A stretch of DNA of 64,000 bases from Monomorium pharaonis (Eukaryota > Arthropoda > Insecta > Hymenoptera > Formicidae), in contig NC_050477.1 of NCBI RefSeq assembly GCF_013373865.1, forward strand, positions 6,966,869-7,030,868, written 5' to 3'. Positions within the stretch are counted from its first letter, which is position 1. Each line of letters starts with the position of its first letter. Made by a program: the position numbers and the translations under genes. Positions 1-12,557 of this stretch are shown here, in pieces. The notes under the pieces were generated by a model. The model made no database searches and was not told the origin of the DNA. It saw only the letters and a list, made by a program, of their open reading frames with translations.

Positions 1-2050
1 CGCGAGAGGCCGTGCATTTTCCTAATTGTTATAAACATTTAAATAATTAATTTTTATCGTTTCTTGCGCCTCACGCCTAAACGCGGAATACGATTTCCAC
101 CAAATTTGGCTGGAAGTATCCTTCCGTAACGTACAATCGACTGATCGATCATTTCCGAGCGGCCGTGCATTTTTCTAATTGTTATAAACATTTAAATAAT
201 TAATTTTTATCGTTTCTTGCGCATCACGCCTAAACGCAGAATACGATTTCCACCAAATTTGACTGGAAGTATCCTTCCGTAACGTACAATCGACTGATCG
301 ACCATTCGCGAGAGGCCGTGCATTTTCCTAATTGTTATAAACATTTAAATAATTAATTTTTATCGTTTCTTGCGCCTCACGCCTAAACGCAGAATACGAT
401 TTCCACCAAATTTGGCTGGAAGTATCTTTCCGTAACGTACAATCGACTGATCGATCATTCGCGAGAGGCCGTGCATTTTCCTAATTGTTATAAACATTTA
501 AATAATTAATTTTTATCGTTTCTTGCGCCTCACGCCTAAACGCCAAATACGATTTCCACCAAATTTGGCTGGAAGTATCTTTCCGTAACGTACAATCGAC
601 TGATCGATCATTCGCGAGAGGCCGTGCATTTTCCTAATTGTTATAAACATTTAAATAATTAATTTTTATCGTTTCTTGCGCCTCACGCCTAAACGCGGAA
701 TACGATTTCCACCAAATTTGGCTGGAAGTATCCTTCCGTAACGTACAATTGACTGATCGATCATTTCCGAGCGGCCGTGCATTTTTCTAATTGTTATAAA
801 CATTTAAATAATTAATTTTTATCGTTTCTTGCGCCTCACGCCTAAACGCGGAATACGGTTTCCACCAAATTTGGCTGGAAGTATCCTTCCGTAACGTACA
901 ATCGACTGATCGATCATTTCCGAGCGGCCGTGCATTTTTCTAATTGTTATAAACATTTAAATAATTAATTTTTATCGTTTCTTGCGCATCACGCCTAAAC
1001 GCAGAATACGATTTCCACCATATTTGGCTGGAAGTATCTTTCCATAACGTACAATCGACTGATCGATCATTCGCGAGAGGCCGTGCATTTTCCTAATTGT
1101 TATAAACATTTAAATAATTAATTTTTATCGTTTCTTGCGCATCACGCCTAAACGCAGAATACGATTTCCACCAAATTTGGCTGGAAGTATCTTTCCGTAA
1201 CGTACAATCGACTGATCGATCATTCGCGAGAGGCCGTGCATTTTCCTAATTGTTATAAACATTTAAATAATTAATTTTTATCGTTTCTTGCGCATCACGC
1301 CTAAACGCAGAATACGATTTCCATCAAATTTGGCTGGAAGTATCCTTCCGTAACGTACAATCGACTGATCGACCATTCGCGAGCGGTCGTGCATTTTCCT
1401 AATTGTTATAAACATTTAAATAATTAATTTTTATCGTTTCTTGCGCCTCACGCCTAAACGCAGAATACGATTTCCACCAAATTTGGCTGGAAGTATCTTT
1501 CCGTAACGTACAATCGACTGATCGATCATTCGCGAGAGGCCGTGCATTTTCCTAATTGTTATAAACATTTAAATAATTAATTTTTATCGTTTCTTGCGCC
1601 TCACGCCTAAACGCAAAATACGATTTCCACCAAATTTGGCCGGAAGTATCCTTCCGTAACGTACAATCGACTGATCGACTATTCGCGAGAGGCCGTGTAT
1701 TTTCCTAATTGTTATAAACATTTAAATAATTAATTTTTATCGTTTCTTGCGCCTCACCCCTAAACGCAGAATACGATTTCCTTCAAATTTGGCTGGAAGT
1801 ATCTTTCCGTAACGTACAATCGACTGATTGATCATTCGCGAGAGGACGTGCATTTTCCTAATTGTTATAAATATTTAAAAAATTAATTTATATTGTTTCT
1901 TGCGCCTCACGCCTAAACGCAGAATACGATTTCCACCAAATTTGACTGGAAATATCTTTTTGTAACGCATAATCGACTGATCGATAATTCGCGAGAAAAC
2001 GTGCATTTTCCTAATTGTTATAAATATTTTTTAAATTAATTTTAATCGTT
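1..2050. repeat. 153-bp tandem satellite array (13 full units plus a truncated one)
   Basis: The anchor GGCCGTGCAT recurs at 8, 161, 314, 467, 620 and 773 and onward, a constant step of 153 bp. Units are nearly identical up to about 1840. The last two (from about 1837 and 1990) carry many substitutions, and the array stops within a unit near 2050. Two unit variants can be told apart by the sequence before the anchor: CGCGAGAGG in most units and TTCCGAGCGG in the units anchored at 161, 773 and 926. The left edge lies outside the window, so the true length is unknown. Each unit contains the 10-bp palindrome CCAAATTTGG. No reading frame stays open. I do not recognise it as a named satellite. Confidence 0.97.
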
Positions 2051-2318
2051 TGGAGCCGTAAAACCGCTACGTCATCGTCATCGGCTCGAGATGCGGCAAA
2101 AAGCGGTAATGTACTTTACAAAAAAAAATTGCTGCATTATTCTGGTAATCAATTATGTTTTGCAAAAGTGCATTTTAATAAAAATTTTTCATATACGGTT
2201 AATTAAGTCGTTGTAGACTTTAAAAAATATTTTCATAGAAATTTCGAGACATCGTTCCTTGTGTTCATCTGACGAACGTAATTAACAATTTAGAAAACTC
2301 CTAAACAATTAATCACGA

Positions 2319-2433
2319 TCGCGAGTGACTGATCAGTTTATTGTGCGTTAAGGCAAGGTATTTCCAGCCAAATTTGGTGGAAATCGTATTTTCCATTTAG
2401 ATGTGAGGCGCAAAGAACGATAAAAATTAATTT
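2319..2433 (-). repeat. Single diverged satellite monomer in inverted orientation
   Basis: On the minus strand this stretch matches the 153-bp unit over about 115 bp, including the core GATTTCCACCAAATTTGGCT, the GCGCCTCAC block and the TTATCGTT block. It is more diverged than the units of the main array and is separated from it by about 270 bp of unrelated sequence (2051-2318). Array plus inverted copy give a foldback-like arrangement. Confidence 0.85.
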
Positions 2434-3895
2434 CCCCTTGGAAACGCCTATATGTGACGTTCGGTCCTGGCCGCTCGGCGTTTGGTTGCTGCCTTTGGCT
2501 GCTAGCTTCAGCTACCTGAATTTTTACATTGAAACCTGTATTCGTATTTTTAACAGCTTAAAAGTCGAATATTGTAAGAATTGAATAAAAACAACTCGTG
2601 CATCTAATACCTTGCAATTATTTGGTCTCATGGATTATCTATTATTTTAAATTTTTATGTGATGATTTACTAATGTAACGTAATACATATATTTTTGTTA
2701 GATATCAAGCTTGCGTAAATTATTTAAAATTTAATTAATAATTAATTACAAAATAATGTGTATGAACGTGAATTTTTAGAATAGCTTAATGAGCCCTCGA
2801 GATTTTGAGCTGTTATACGTTTATCAACTCTACTGAATTGACTGACAGACAGAGTGTACCTGGCTTCTGTTTCTTCGGCGGGAAGCGTCACGAATCGCGC
2901 TCTTCACCCTCACGATCTCTTCCGCTCTCTCTCGCTCGCCCGCGAGCCGAGTTCACGATGACCGAGCGGAATACGTAAGCGGGCGACAATAATGACTACC
3001 GACTGGCCTGTCGCGTCGCGTATTGCGAAACTGGGCACGACGGGTTACCAAGGGCGTTACCGAGAACTTCGTTGTCACTTCTCGAACTAGTCCTGATTCG
3101 TCACGGGCCGGGAAGAATGATGAGCAAGATCGCTAAACGTCTCGTGCGAGGGTTCACTCACCGTCGGCCGTTCGATCGCCAGAAAGAACGGGGGAGGGGG
3201 GAGGGGAGGAGGAGAAAGAGTTTTCAACCAGCTCGATAATTATTTTCTCAATCCTCGCAAATTATCCGATTCGATCTTACGGACAAGTTTACGTGGACAG
3301 AACCGCGCGCAACGCGAAAAGAAAAAGTTTCCCTAATTATATTCTCTTACTCCTCGTTTCACGATCGCGACATCTGGCATCGACCGATCGATCGATCGAT
3401 CGGACGAACCGCGATAGTTGGGACGCATCGTTATCGAAGGGATCGAAGAATATCCGTGTACGGTCCGAAAATATGTATAAGGTAGAAGCGAGTACAATAC
3501 ATTCGGCAGGCTGCTACCGCGATCGTAATTGGCGTACAGCAGCACCCGCTCCTTCGACAAAGAAAGAACGGAGAGAAAGAGAGAAAAAGATGTACGAAGA
3601 AACAGGGAGAATGAGAAACGCGCGATTCACATAGGTGAAAAAGAGAGGACGGGCACAATGGAGGAAAGAAGCGGCCGCGACTTCCCTTCGCTCGACCCCC
3701 TCGTGGCCCTCGCGTTTCCTCGTCCACCCTTCCGTCGTTCCTTCTCTCGCGTTCTTTCTCGAGTCGTAAAAAAAAAGCCGTATACTTTCGCGAAGTCCGC
3801 GCGACGGGTAGGTAGGTACAGGGCGATATATAAATTACACGTCTGGTCCGGGGGCCCCCCGAGGAAGTAACGGTACTCACGGGGGAAGGGGGAGC
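2434..3895. other. Unique sequence, CpG-rich from about 2860, no supported gene
   Basis: AT-rich unique sequence passes at about 2860 into CpG-rich sequence with GA/CT runs and a short (CGAT)n tract near 3385-3403. Several reading frames are open on both strands at once, which fits stop-codon depletion in GC-rich DNA rather than coding. The composition would suit an insect promoter region upstream of the possible exon ending at 4101. Confidence 0.4.
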
Positions 3896-3920
3896 TTCTC
3901 TCTTTCTCTCTCTCTCTCTC

Positions 3921-4101
3921 GTGGTCGCCGATCTTAGCCCGGCCTGCTCGGTCGGTCTCCGGTCGATCTTCTCCTTCCTCGTGACAGCGAGAAGGGAAGC
4001 GAGACCAGGCTCGTGTGTGCTCTCGCTTCTCTCCTGGTCGAGGAAACTCCGCCCGTCCAACCGTCCGTTCATCCGTGTGCCATGCGCCTCTATCTACCCG
4101 G
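3921..4101 (+). other. Possible first exon ending at a GTGAGT splice donor
   Basis: A CpG-rich, pyrimidine-rich stretch follows a (CT)n tract at about 3896-3920 and ends at CCCGG|GTGAGTG, a good match to the insect 5' splice consensus, with the intron starting at 4102. An ATG at 4082 would give only six codons before the donor, so if the exon is real it is mainly 5' UTR. No conserved protein is visible and no matching acceptor was assigned. This is inference from one splice signal and base composition. Confidence 0.22.
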
Positions 4102-4605
4102 GTGAGTGCTCGCGGTGAGCGCGAACCAGTGCGGCCTCGCTCATCCCGAGCGTTCGCTTGATCGCCGGCTAAGATTGTGAAGTTACGTCAGCGTCTTACT
4201 GGCGGAGCGGAGCGGAAGGAGGTGGCGCGCGATCAAAGGGAATTCGCGTGTGCGGATTCGTTTAACGATCCCGCGCGAACATCTCTCCGAATGGTCCCCC
4301 GAACCGATGGACCACCGTTCGGTGACTCCGGACTCTCCGGTGCTCTCCCTCTTATCTGCCTTCTCGCGGAACCTTTTTTTCACAAAAGAATCTTGCCGCT
4401 ACTGCGACTCTCCCTCGTATTGATGTATCTCCGCCGCATGCGGAGAGATCGTCGCAATTGCGAGAACGACAGGACGAAACACGGATAGCCAAGCCCGAAA
4501 ACAGCTTCGTTAGTTTGCCGCTAATTACTCCCCGAGCCCAGGCCGGAGTCGACGGAGATAACGCGACGGAGTTCTATTCTTGGACGTCGTCCTCGGATGT
4601 TTGCC

Positions 4606-4606
<1 letters not shown>

Positions 4607-4641
<35 letters not shown>
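4607..4641. repeat. (ACG)n trinucleotide microsatellite
   Basis: About 11-12 uninterrupted GAC/ACG triplets. In one plus frame they read as poly-threonine inside an open stretch that runs from about 4458 to 4679. The flanking codons look mildly coding-like, but no start, splice context or homology supports a gene. Confidence 0.9.
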
Positions 4642-4679
4642 TCGCCGCGGATTCGAAATGCGTATCGTTAAGAAGTTAA

Positions 4680-7600
4680 ATGCACCTCACTCGAAACGTC
4701 ACTTTTAAAGTCGCTAATGCGTGCCTTCGGCGACTCGTGCGCTTTATTCGCGATAAATTCGAGCGCGATGCGGCAGTTCAAGGCGGATGACAAATTTGCG
4801 CCGGTGTTTTACGGTCGCTCGTTCCCACAAGCTAAACTCGTCGAGCTTCTCGATATGGAACGGGTTTCCCGTATTCCGTGGAGTGGGAGAGGGAGAGAGA
4901 GAGAGGAGATAAAATTTATTGTAATGTCATGCTGATTTTAACATTCTTATGCCCGCTAAGAGTTCACGACGAGCCTTATTCCTTGACTTAGCGCAGGGAG
5001 ACTTTTATATTGTAAAACTTAATAGTTTTCCCTCGATCTTTAATTGCGGCTTAACGGGTTATGTCACTGCTAATATCAACGGTTATCTAAGCCGTATCGC
5101 ATACGCGCGCAACGTATTAAAATTTAATTTATTTAAAAAGGAAAACCAATAAAAATATTATTGCAACTTGTATATATGCAACTCGTATACAGGCGGAAAT
5201 ATCTCATTTCTCTTGGCTCATAAAAGGCAGAGTGACGATAAGAAGTCTTGTTCAAGTTAATTCGAAGTAACATTTTACTTTCTAACCAAACGAACGGGAT
5301 TGAAATTATTCTTCGTGCGCTCCGTTGCAAATCAACGGAGTCACGGTGAAATGTCGACACGGCGCAACGATCGCGTTCCGAGCCTACGTGCCCCGCGATC
5401 GTTGCGCCGACACGTCGTTCTCGTTGTGGCGCCTGTATTAAGCAAAACGGCGCCGGCGAGTCGGAGCCGGGAACACGGGAGCGATTCGCTTGGGCACGAC
5501 AACGACTACGACGATGACCGCGTTAATGCGTGTGTATAACCCCGCGGAGAGGTCTGAAAGCTCCGTGTCACGAGCTCGAGGTTCGTGGTTTCTATGGCGG
5601 GCTCGACCTTCGTTAATCAGAATGCCGCCACGCTTCCTGGTGATAAATAACGTCTGCCAAGTGCGCACGGAAGAAGCGACGCCTATTTATATACCGACCC
5701 CGAGTGACTCCCTCGTTACTCGCTGGTCACGTAGGTACTCACGAAGGTATATGTAACGCCGAATGTGTGCGAAGGGCAAGAGGCCGAGGAGGATGGGAAA
5801 CGAATGGAGAAGGAGGAAGAGGCGAAAGGGCCCGCGATCGAGACGGCATCGCACGAAGGTAGAGCCGTCTCTTCCCTACGAATATCTTCCTTCGGTGAGG
5901 AAGACGGCTTCGGGTTCTTCCTAATCGGCTAATTAAAACTACACTAAGCGCAAAACAAAATTGCGTAATAGCGTAATAGCAAAATATCTCCGTGGCGGCT
6001 GGACAAAGCTTGGAGATTCTACGGAAGAGTTAAGTATAACTGGAGGTTGAACATAGCGCAGAAATGAGCAAAAAATTCTAAGTGTGACACTACCGTTACT
6101 TCAATATTATTTTATATAAGTTTCAGGATACAATATTATATTTAAGTTATTTATCTGCGAAGTTGGAAAGGCATGAAGTTTCCAATGGAGGTCCCCAGGA
6201 CTTCCGAGAGGAGAGCCCGACGTAACAACGACGAGGAAAACTCTCTCGTGGACTATGCGTGAGATCGGCGGCAACACCCACGTCGCCTAACTGGCAGCTT
6301 TCACATTTCCCATAACCGCGACCGAGTGCGATTCCACGCCTGAGATTCCCGGCCGGGCGAGAATCCAGGAGTCGTCTCATCGCTCCCCCTCACCTCGATG
6401 GAGGAATCGTGCGAAACGTCGACCGTTTTACGCAACGTCGGGAGGCTGACACGAGAGGCGGAAACGAGATCTCGTGGCTTACCTCATTCCGCGCGTATTG
6501 TGCGCAACGTATCGCAATTAAAACCTCCTCGAGTTTGCTCGATATTGCGACGAGGAGAAATCACGCACAAAAAGCGGACATAATGCGAAATACCGGGCGT
6601 TACGTAACGGAGATTTGGGTCGAGCGAGCAAAATCACGGCAAGGATGTAGCGTAACGTTGAGATTAGTCGTTAGAATTACTTCATCTTTGTAACAGCTAT
6701 TAAACAAAGTGACTTTAGATGACAATTGCTCCTACTTGTCGAGATCCATCATTATTCATTGACCTTATAATGTCTATTAGTTTCATCTGCCAGAAAACTT
6801 ATTTGACTTCACGCTACATTTGCGTAGAATTGATTAATGATACCTATACGGTATTACTGGGTATCTCTGTAACGAGATTGCACAAGATTCTTTCTTTCCT
6901 TCGAGGAAACGAGATAAATTGAGAAGACGAAGACTCTTAGGACACTTGGGGGAAAGTCCCAGGTGATAAAATCCGCATGGTAAACGCGCGCAACGCTGTC
7001 ACCCGACTTCGAAGAATCGCGATTGGAATCCGTTATTGGCTCGTCGAGTAACGTGGTTACGGGGTATACGCATTTTTATATCGTGGTTTTTATCGTCAGC
7101 GATCAACTTGACGAATCGGCCGGACGGAAGGTATTCCACGTTTCACCTTTAACGAGCGAGGTCCCTCACCGCGCAAAAACTCATCGTAACGTTTCGCTTA
7201 AATCTTCCAATTCGCAAGATAAATTAATTATGCCGCCGTTTGTCGTTCGAAGATCCTTTTGTTAGACTCTAGGAACATTACCGCGATATCCGTTAATCGA
7301 ATCGCGATCGTTAATCATTGCAACAACGTAGGTCGATTAATATACCGCACGTCTATAATGTCAATTAAATCAATCGCGTACGGATGCCTTTATTCATGCA
7401 AATACGATGTAAATTGCCTCGTCGCCGTCAATCCTCCGCGCGGAATGCGGCTTCTTACTTTCCCCCGGTTCTCGCTAGCCTCATTCTCTCTCTCACGGCG
7501 TGCGCGCTGCATAATCGCGCGTCAAAACTCCGGCGGCCGCGTCAGCGCATCGAAAAATAACGGCACGACGAAACGGGAGGGAGAGAGAGTGCAAGGCCGT

Positions 7601-8790
7601 AAAAGCCGTTCCATTTTTGCCCGGGGTGTCCGGTAGTCGATATATACGGCGCGAGGCAATCATAATAAATCGCGTCGTCGCCGGTTCCTCTCGGCCTCGG
7701 TGGTTTCACGACGGCCGGCGCGGTGGACATGATGCTGGTGCAACATTCGAGCACTAGCTTGGCCGAGGGAGAGAAGAAAGAACGTACACGTACGCGAACG
7801 GACGAACGGGCCCGCGGGGCCAATACCGGGTCCACTTGTCTGCCGCCGATCGTAACCGGCGCTTTATCTCCATGGGAACGAACCATTATCGCTAATAGCA
7901 TGGGCGGACGTGGATGGATACGTAAGGGAGGATGGACGTGCACGCGGTGGCGTGTCCCGTGCTAATTAAATCCCATCTAAATTACAAATTTGTAGATAAA
8001 TCTTGCCCCACTTTGGGCCGAGACTCGCTTACGTCTTCTCCTTCCCCTGCCTCCCTCCCCCGCGCTTTTCCCCCCGGCATTCGCGTCTCCGATCGCATCT
8101 CGATCTGGACCAAGTGGTTGTTGCTGTTACAGCTATTGCGCACCAGCTAAACCTGGTAATAAAGATGAAGCCTCATTACCGTAACGATGAGGATCGTTCA
8201 ATTCAGCAAAATATTATTCATTGTTTTGGTTCTTGATGATTTCGGACGAGCAAATGCGTTCATTCGTCAACGTTAGAAATAAGACAAATTCAACATTAGT
8301 TGTTTGTTTTTTTAATTAGATGCATATTCATAGAAAACTGATAATCATGATTTAAGTTAGCGAGGATGTTTAATATAAAGGAATTTATAGAATATTATAA
8401 TATTATAAAATAGGATTTGTCGTTATAACACTTTCCCGCCATTCAGTAATCTACATATTTATTTAAATCGTAATTATTTAATACTTCAGTATAATATTTT
8501 AGTACACATTTGCATTTTAATTTGCATATTAAAACATGCCTCCTCGATCGGTCGACCCGGGTTCGCGAAATACGATACCTAGCGCTCCGTGTCTGTCGCA
8601 TTAGCGTTGTAAAGCGGAGTTATACACGACCGCAAAAGCAACCCGACGTCCCTGAAACCGTTTACGCATGCCGATCTTGAAATATGCACCCGTGGCCCTC
8701 CAAGATCGCCGGATCTCGATAGCGCGCCCCAAACGATCTGCGCGCCTTGGTGTAAGAGCCACGGCCGAGTCCTCCGCCGGTATTTGCTCA
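4680..8790. other. Gene-poor unique sequence
   Basis: Mixed CpG-rich and AT-rich sequence. No reading frame shows a recognisable domain, no RNA gene was recognised, and I saw no terminal repeats. The open frames here overlap each other on both strands. I see nothing further to support. Confidence 0.5.
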
Positions 8791-8797
8791 GCATACG

Positions 8798-9463
8798 GTG
8801 CGTGATATTAATAATTACGGTAATAATAGCGTCTGTGAGACACGGGAGACGGTCACTCGCGTTCTATCGCGCTCTTTAATCGACCGTAGGATCGCATTAA
8901 CCCACATGTCCGCGGGTTGTGCACCATTGTACCATCGCGCCGCGGGTTTTTGCACGGCACCAATTTTCCGCGATGACCAACCACAGCAGGCGACGGCCAC
9001 GCGTTTTTTTGTCCACGTTGCTTCGCTAATTATTACTTTAACGAGAACATGCGAGCACGTCATGACGTTTAGCGCAATATTTAATTCTAATAGTATTCTA
9101 AGCGTCAGCGATATCGCTCGCGCGCATTGCGACATGCAAAAGTATCGCTTTTCAAAGCGAGAGATTTTTGCAGCTGTAATGTTTCTCCTAGTTAAACAGG
9201 CGCAACCTCCTCGTCCTGGGCTGAACTTACCTGGAAGAACCACGTCGTCGCATATTCCCGGCATTGTCGATCTTCGCGGCGAGCATGATGCATGCAACGG
9301 TCACGTGAGCTATGCGAGGGGGAGGGCGACGCATGCTGCACACGACGTGACCATCGAAGAGAACACCTCTTTGCTCCCCCGTGGCTCCCCGTTATTATCG
9401 TTGTTTCGAGCCGTTAATATTAATGGACGTAAATGCGCGTTGCCGTGCTCGAGAGAGAAATAA
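8798..9463 (+). other. Longest open frame in the window, coding status doubtful
   Basis: A 221-codon open frame that opens with GTG rather than ATG, in CpG-rich sequence. The opposite strand is also open for 160 codons across the same DNA. I see no domain, signal peptide or low-complexity pattern typical of protein. A consensus splice donor lies on the other strand inside it (9230, reading CCAG|GTAAGT). I think chance openness in GC-rich DNA is the likeliest explanation, but the length is at the edge of what chance would give. Confidence 0.15.
9231..9300 (-). other. Candidate minus-strand exon ending at a consensus donor
   Basis: On the minus strand the sequence TTCCAG|GTAAGTTC, with the intron beginning at 9230 and running leftward, is a full match to the 5' splice consensus. 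An ATG about 55 bases upstream on that strand opens a short frame that reaches the donor without a stop. No partner exon was found, so this could be a first exon or a chance site. Confidence 0.22.
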
Positions 9464-10019
9464 AGAGGGACAAGAGGACGGCGGAGGTGGACGCGCGGGA
9501 GATGAGCTGCGGCGAAGGCGAGGGAGAGGCCATGTCAGGGGGGGCCGCTGCGTCTGGACCCCACTCCTCGCTATAATTGAATAGACGCAGCTGTGCGTAC
9601 TGCGTGCTCGTAAAACATTAATGACCAATAGCCGGCGCGAGCGCCCGACGTTCCTTTTGCGTTATTATTCCTTAAAGTCAGAGGCGACCGCAATGTGTTT
9701 AGGCGCGAATTTTCCACGCTCGCGATCGTGGGTGAGCTCCGCTTCGCTCCGCCGAAGTGAGTAATCGCGAATGTGCGCGGTCGACTGGCGAGAAAGTGAC
9801 CATCTCTATGTACATATATCATCCGTTAGACGGCACACCGAAGGAACAAATAGTGAAACGACGGCGTGACAAAAATGCTTCCTTTCTTTGTACAACAATG
9901 GAAAATAGTATCGTATTAAATCAATTGGATTGTACAATATCGGTTGAAAATTATAGAAATATAAAAACTGCAGACTTTGTAGATTTATTCTTATTTCTCC
10001 TCTAATCAATGACAAAAAA

Positions 10020-11100
10020 ATGTTGGCCCTGACACCAGTAACAAAAAAAATTTATGATTTATAACAGCGAAAATAATTATTTTTTTTCCTGTGTAAATAA
10101 CTTTTTAATGAGTAAATTCAAATACACTTTTGCATGAATATTCATTAGAGAAGATTTATTAGTATATGTAAAAAATTTGATTTAATTCGTAATGCTACTT
10201 TCTCATCAAATTTGCAAATAAGTGTTATAAAGTACTATGCGATTTTACATAAGAATCAAAAGTAAAAAAAATTAAATAATTGTTAAAATAAGAGAATTAT
10301 GTTCAAATTTTATATAAATATTTAAACGTGATAATATTATATAATCTATGAAATTTTTATATTTTTCGCAATGCTTTAAAACACATACATACTTAATAAG
10401 ATTTACTTTTTATTTCATGAAACCAAGACGATATGTGGCTTAGCTAAAATATTTCTTCAAATAAAATATATCAAATTTATATTATAATCAAGTGCTGAAT
10501 TATATTCTCAAGAATTCCACTATCTTAAAAGTCACTTACCTGTCAAGTCACCAAGATAATCTCTCCGATTTCTGCCAACAACCCAAAAAATAATCTTGCA
10601 ACTATAATATGAGTTGTACGTGTGTAAAATTTAACTATAGTAGTTAAATGATTAGCAAATATGTGATGTGTACACGTATTGCATTTAATCCAACTAGTAG
10701 AAGCAGAATTTACAAATGCTGTATGTGGGAGCTGAAATTCTAACAAATACAAAAGTTGGCAATACGTTTTAGTTGTGACATCGAGAAATCTGTCTATATG
10801 AACAAAACATTTTTTTCAGGATGAATGGGAAAATATAGAGAAAGGAGATGTACTTTTACGACACCAAACTTTGTTGTAGAAATTCTCTGTCTTTATTTTC
10901 ACCCTTCGTAACAACTTCATTCGAATATACACAAAACCAGTAAATTATTACATCGTTATTGTACATGCGCGCGCGCGAGATTCGAGTGGACGTCGAATTA
11001 GACAAGATTACAGCCATTAGGATCCTCCGAGAACTCTCGGCAAACGAACTCCGATTCTCTTGCGTTCTCTCGCGAGTATTTTTCATTAGGCGCATCTCCG
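10020..11100. other. AT-rich unique stretch with one good minus-strand donor
   Basis: Low-GC sequence with long A and T runs. On the minus strand GACAG|GTAAGTGAC (exon side begins at 10539) is a full donor consensus. The 60 bases before it are open in one frame. Nothing else gene-like is seen. Confidence 0.3.
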
Positions 11101-11771
11101 TCCGTCGTTCTCTCGATTTTTCTACCCTTTCTTCATAATCCTAGCTCAGGCGATGCAACTGCCAATCGGCAGCTGCAAGCGCTCCGTCATGCGAGAGAAC
11201 GAAAGGGAGAGAGAGAGAAAGACAAAAAGAGAGAGAAAGAGAGAGGAAAATACGCGAGAGAACGAAAGAGAAGGGCGCAGGAGATCTCGTTTCCTTGAAG
11301 CGTTTCAAACGCAGTACCTGCTACGTGCTACAGGGTTTGTAATCACGCGTTTAACAGCCAATCGCGCAACGTCACGCAATCGGGCGCGAGAGCGCGCGAA
11401 ACTTCGGGGTCATCGTACACGAAAAGGAAGCCAAATGCCGCGAAGCATGACGAGCTAATGGATTAATCGTCACAAAGTATCGCTCTGGCCGGCCGAGCGA
11501 GCGAGCGAGCGTGGCGTGGCTCGACTCGGTACGGCTCGGCTCGACGGTCAGGTCGCTACCGCCTCGTTCGAGCTTCGAACGATCCCAATGATGACCTAGA
11601 CCTTCGAAGGACGTCGGTAATTTTCTCTTCCTAGAAGCCGCCGACCGGCTCGTTTACATTCTACCGTCGATTTCTCCGTGCCGCGTTAGTTGCGCGCTAT
11701 ACGCCGGACGTGTTCGGAAAGTTTAGATCGACGTTCAACGACCCGCTTCACGTCCTCTTCGTGTGACCTCA

Positions 11772-11883
11772 CATATGAGACGCTTATATGATATTAACTT
11801 ATAAAACCATTAACACTTTTAAAGCTGAATTTAAAATTGAATTTTGGCTATTAAGCCACTTTTAGCGATAAGCGTCTCATATG
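11772..11883. mobile_element. Short inverted-repeat element (MITE-like hairpin)
   Basis: CATATGAGACGCTTAT at 11772-11787 is repeated as its exact reverse complement at 11868-11883, leaving an 80-bp AT-rich spacer. The size and structure suit a miniature inverted-repeat element. I could not define a clear target-site duplication, and there is no coding capacity. Confidence 0.55.
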
Positions 11884-12401
11884 AGCTGCCATCATTCATC
11901 GTCAATTAGAATAGTCTATTCGTTCAATTTATCCTTACATTGTTAAACTGAAATTCAGACCAAGCGAAGTACGAGAACGAACATGAACAAATAAATTTGC
12001 TTTAATGATTGTAAACCGTGCATTATGAGTTCATATATCGAAAACGTTTCTTTTACATTAAAAGAAAAAAGAGCTGGTGCAAATTATAAACGCTCGTTCC
12101 TAACTGCTCGTCCTTACTAGCTTGATCTAGATCCAGTTTAATAGACAAACACTGAAAGATTAACAATTCAAAATATACCATAATTATAAAAATTACACGA
12201 ATTAAATTGATTGCTAAATGTTAAAAGAAATTTTAAGCCAACCATGTCTATAAAGGTAACATAGCCATTTTAAGCATAATCGAAAAAAATTTACATTTAG
12301 TGCTCTTTTCTAGATAATTAATTGCTCTATTGCAGATTTTGTTGTTCGTCATTTTGAAAAAACCGATGGCTGTGCTGATTTTTAGACTTGTCTGACTTTA
12401 A

Positions 12402-12557
12402 GGACGGAATTCGTAGACCGATCTTAAGTTCAAGAATCGTTTTAAGTCTAGTCACGAGCAGACTTAAGATTTACTTAACCAATGAAATAATAGTATTGAC
12501 GTTTCAAGATCGTATTTAAGATGGATCTTGAATAAGATCAATCTATGAATTCCGTCC
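12402..12557. mobile_element. 156-bp MITE with TAA target-site duplication
   Basis: The left end starts GGACGGAATTCGTAGACC and the right end is its imperfect reverse complement, ending GAATTCCGTCC. The inverted similarity extends about 35 bp. TAA flanks both sides (12399-12401 and 12558-12560). A 3-bp TWA duplication is typical of PIF/Harbinger elements, so a Harbinger-derived MITE is the best guess. A Tc1/mariner MITE with a TA duplication is the alternative. It has no ORF. Confidence 0.75.

Noticed and set aside
3431..4072. 213-codon minus-strand frame
   Set aside because: CpG-rich and CT-rich DNA with several frames open at once. The product is low-complexity without a domain.
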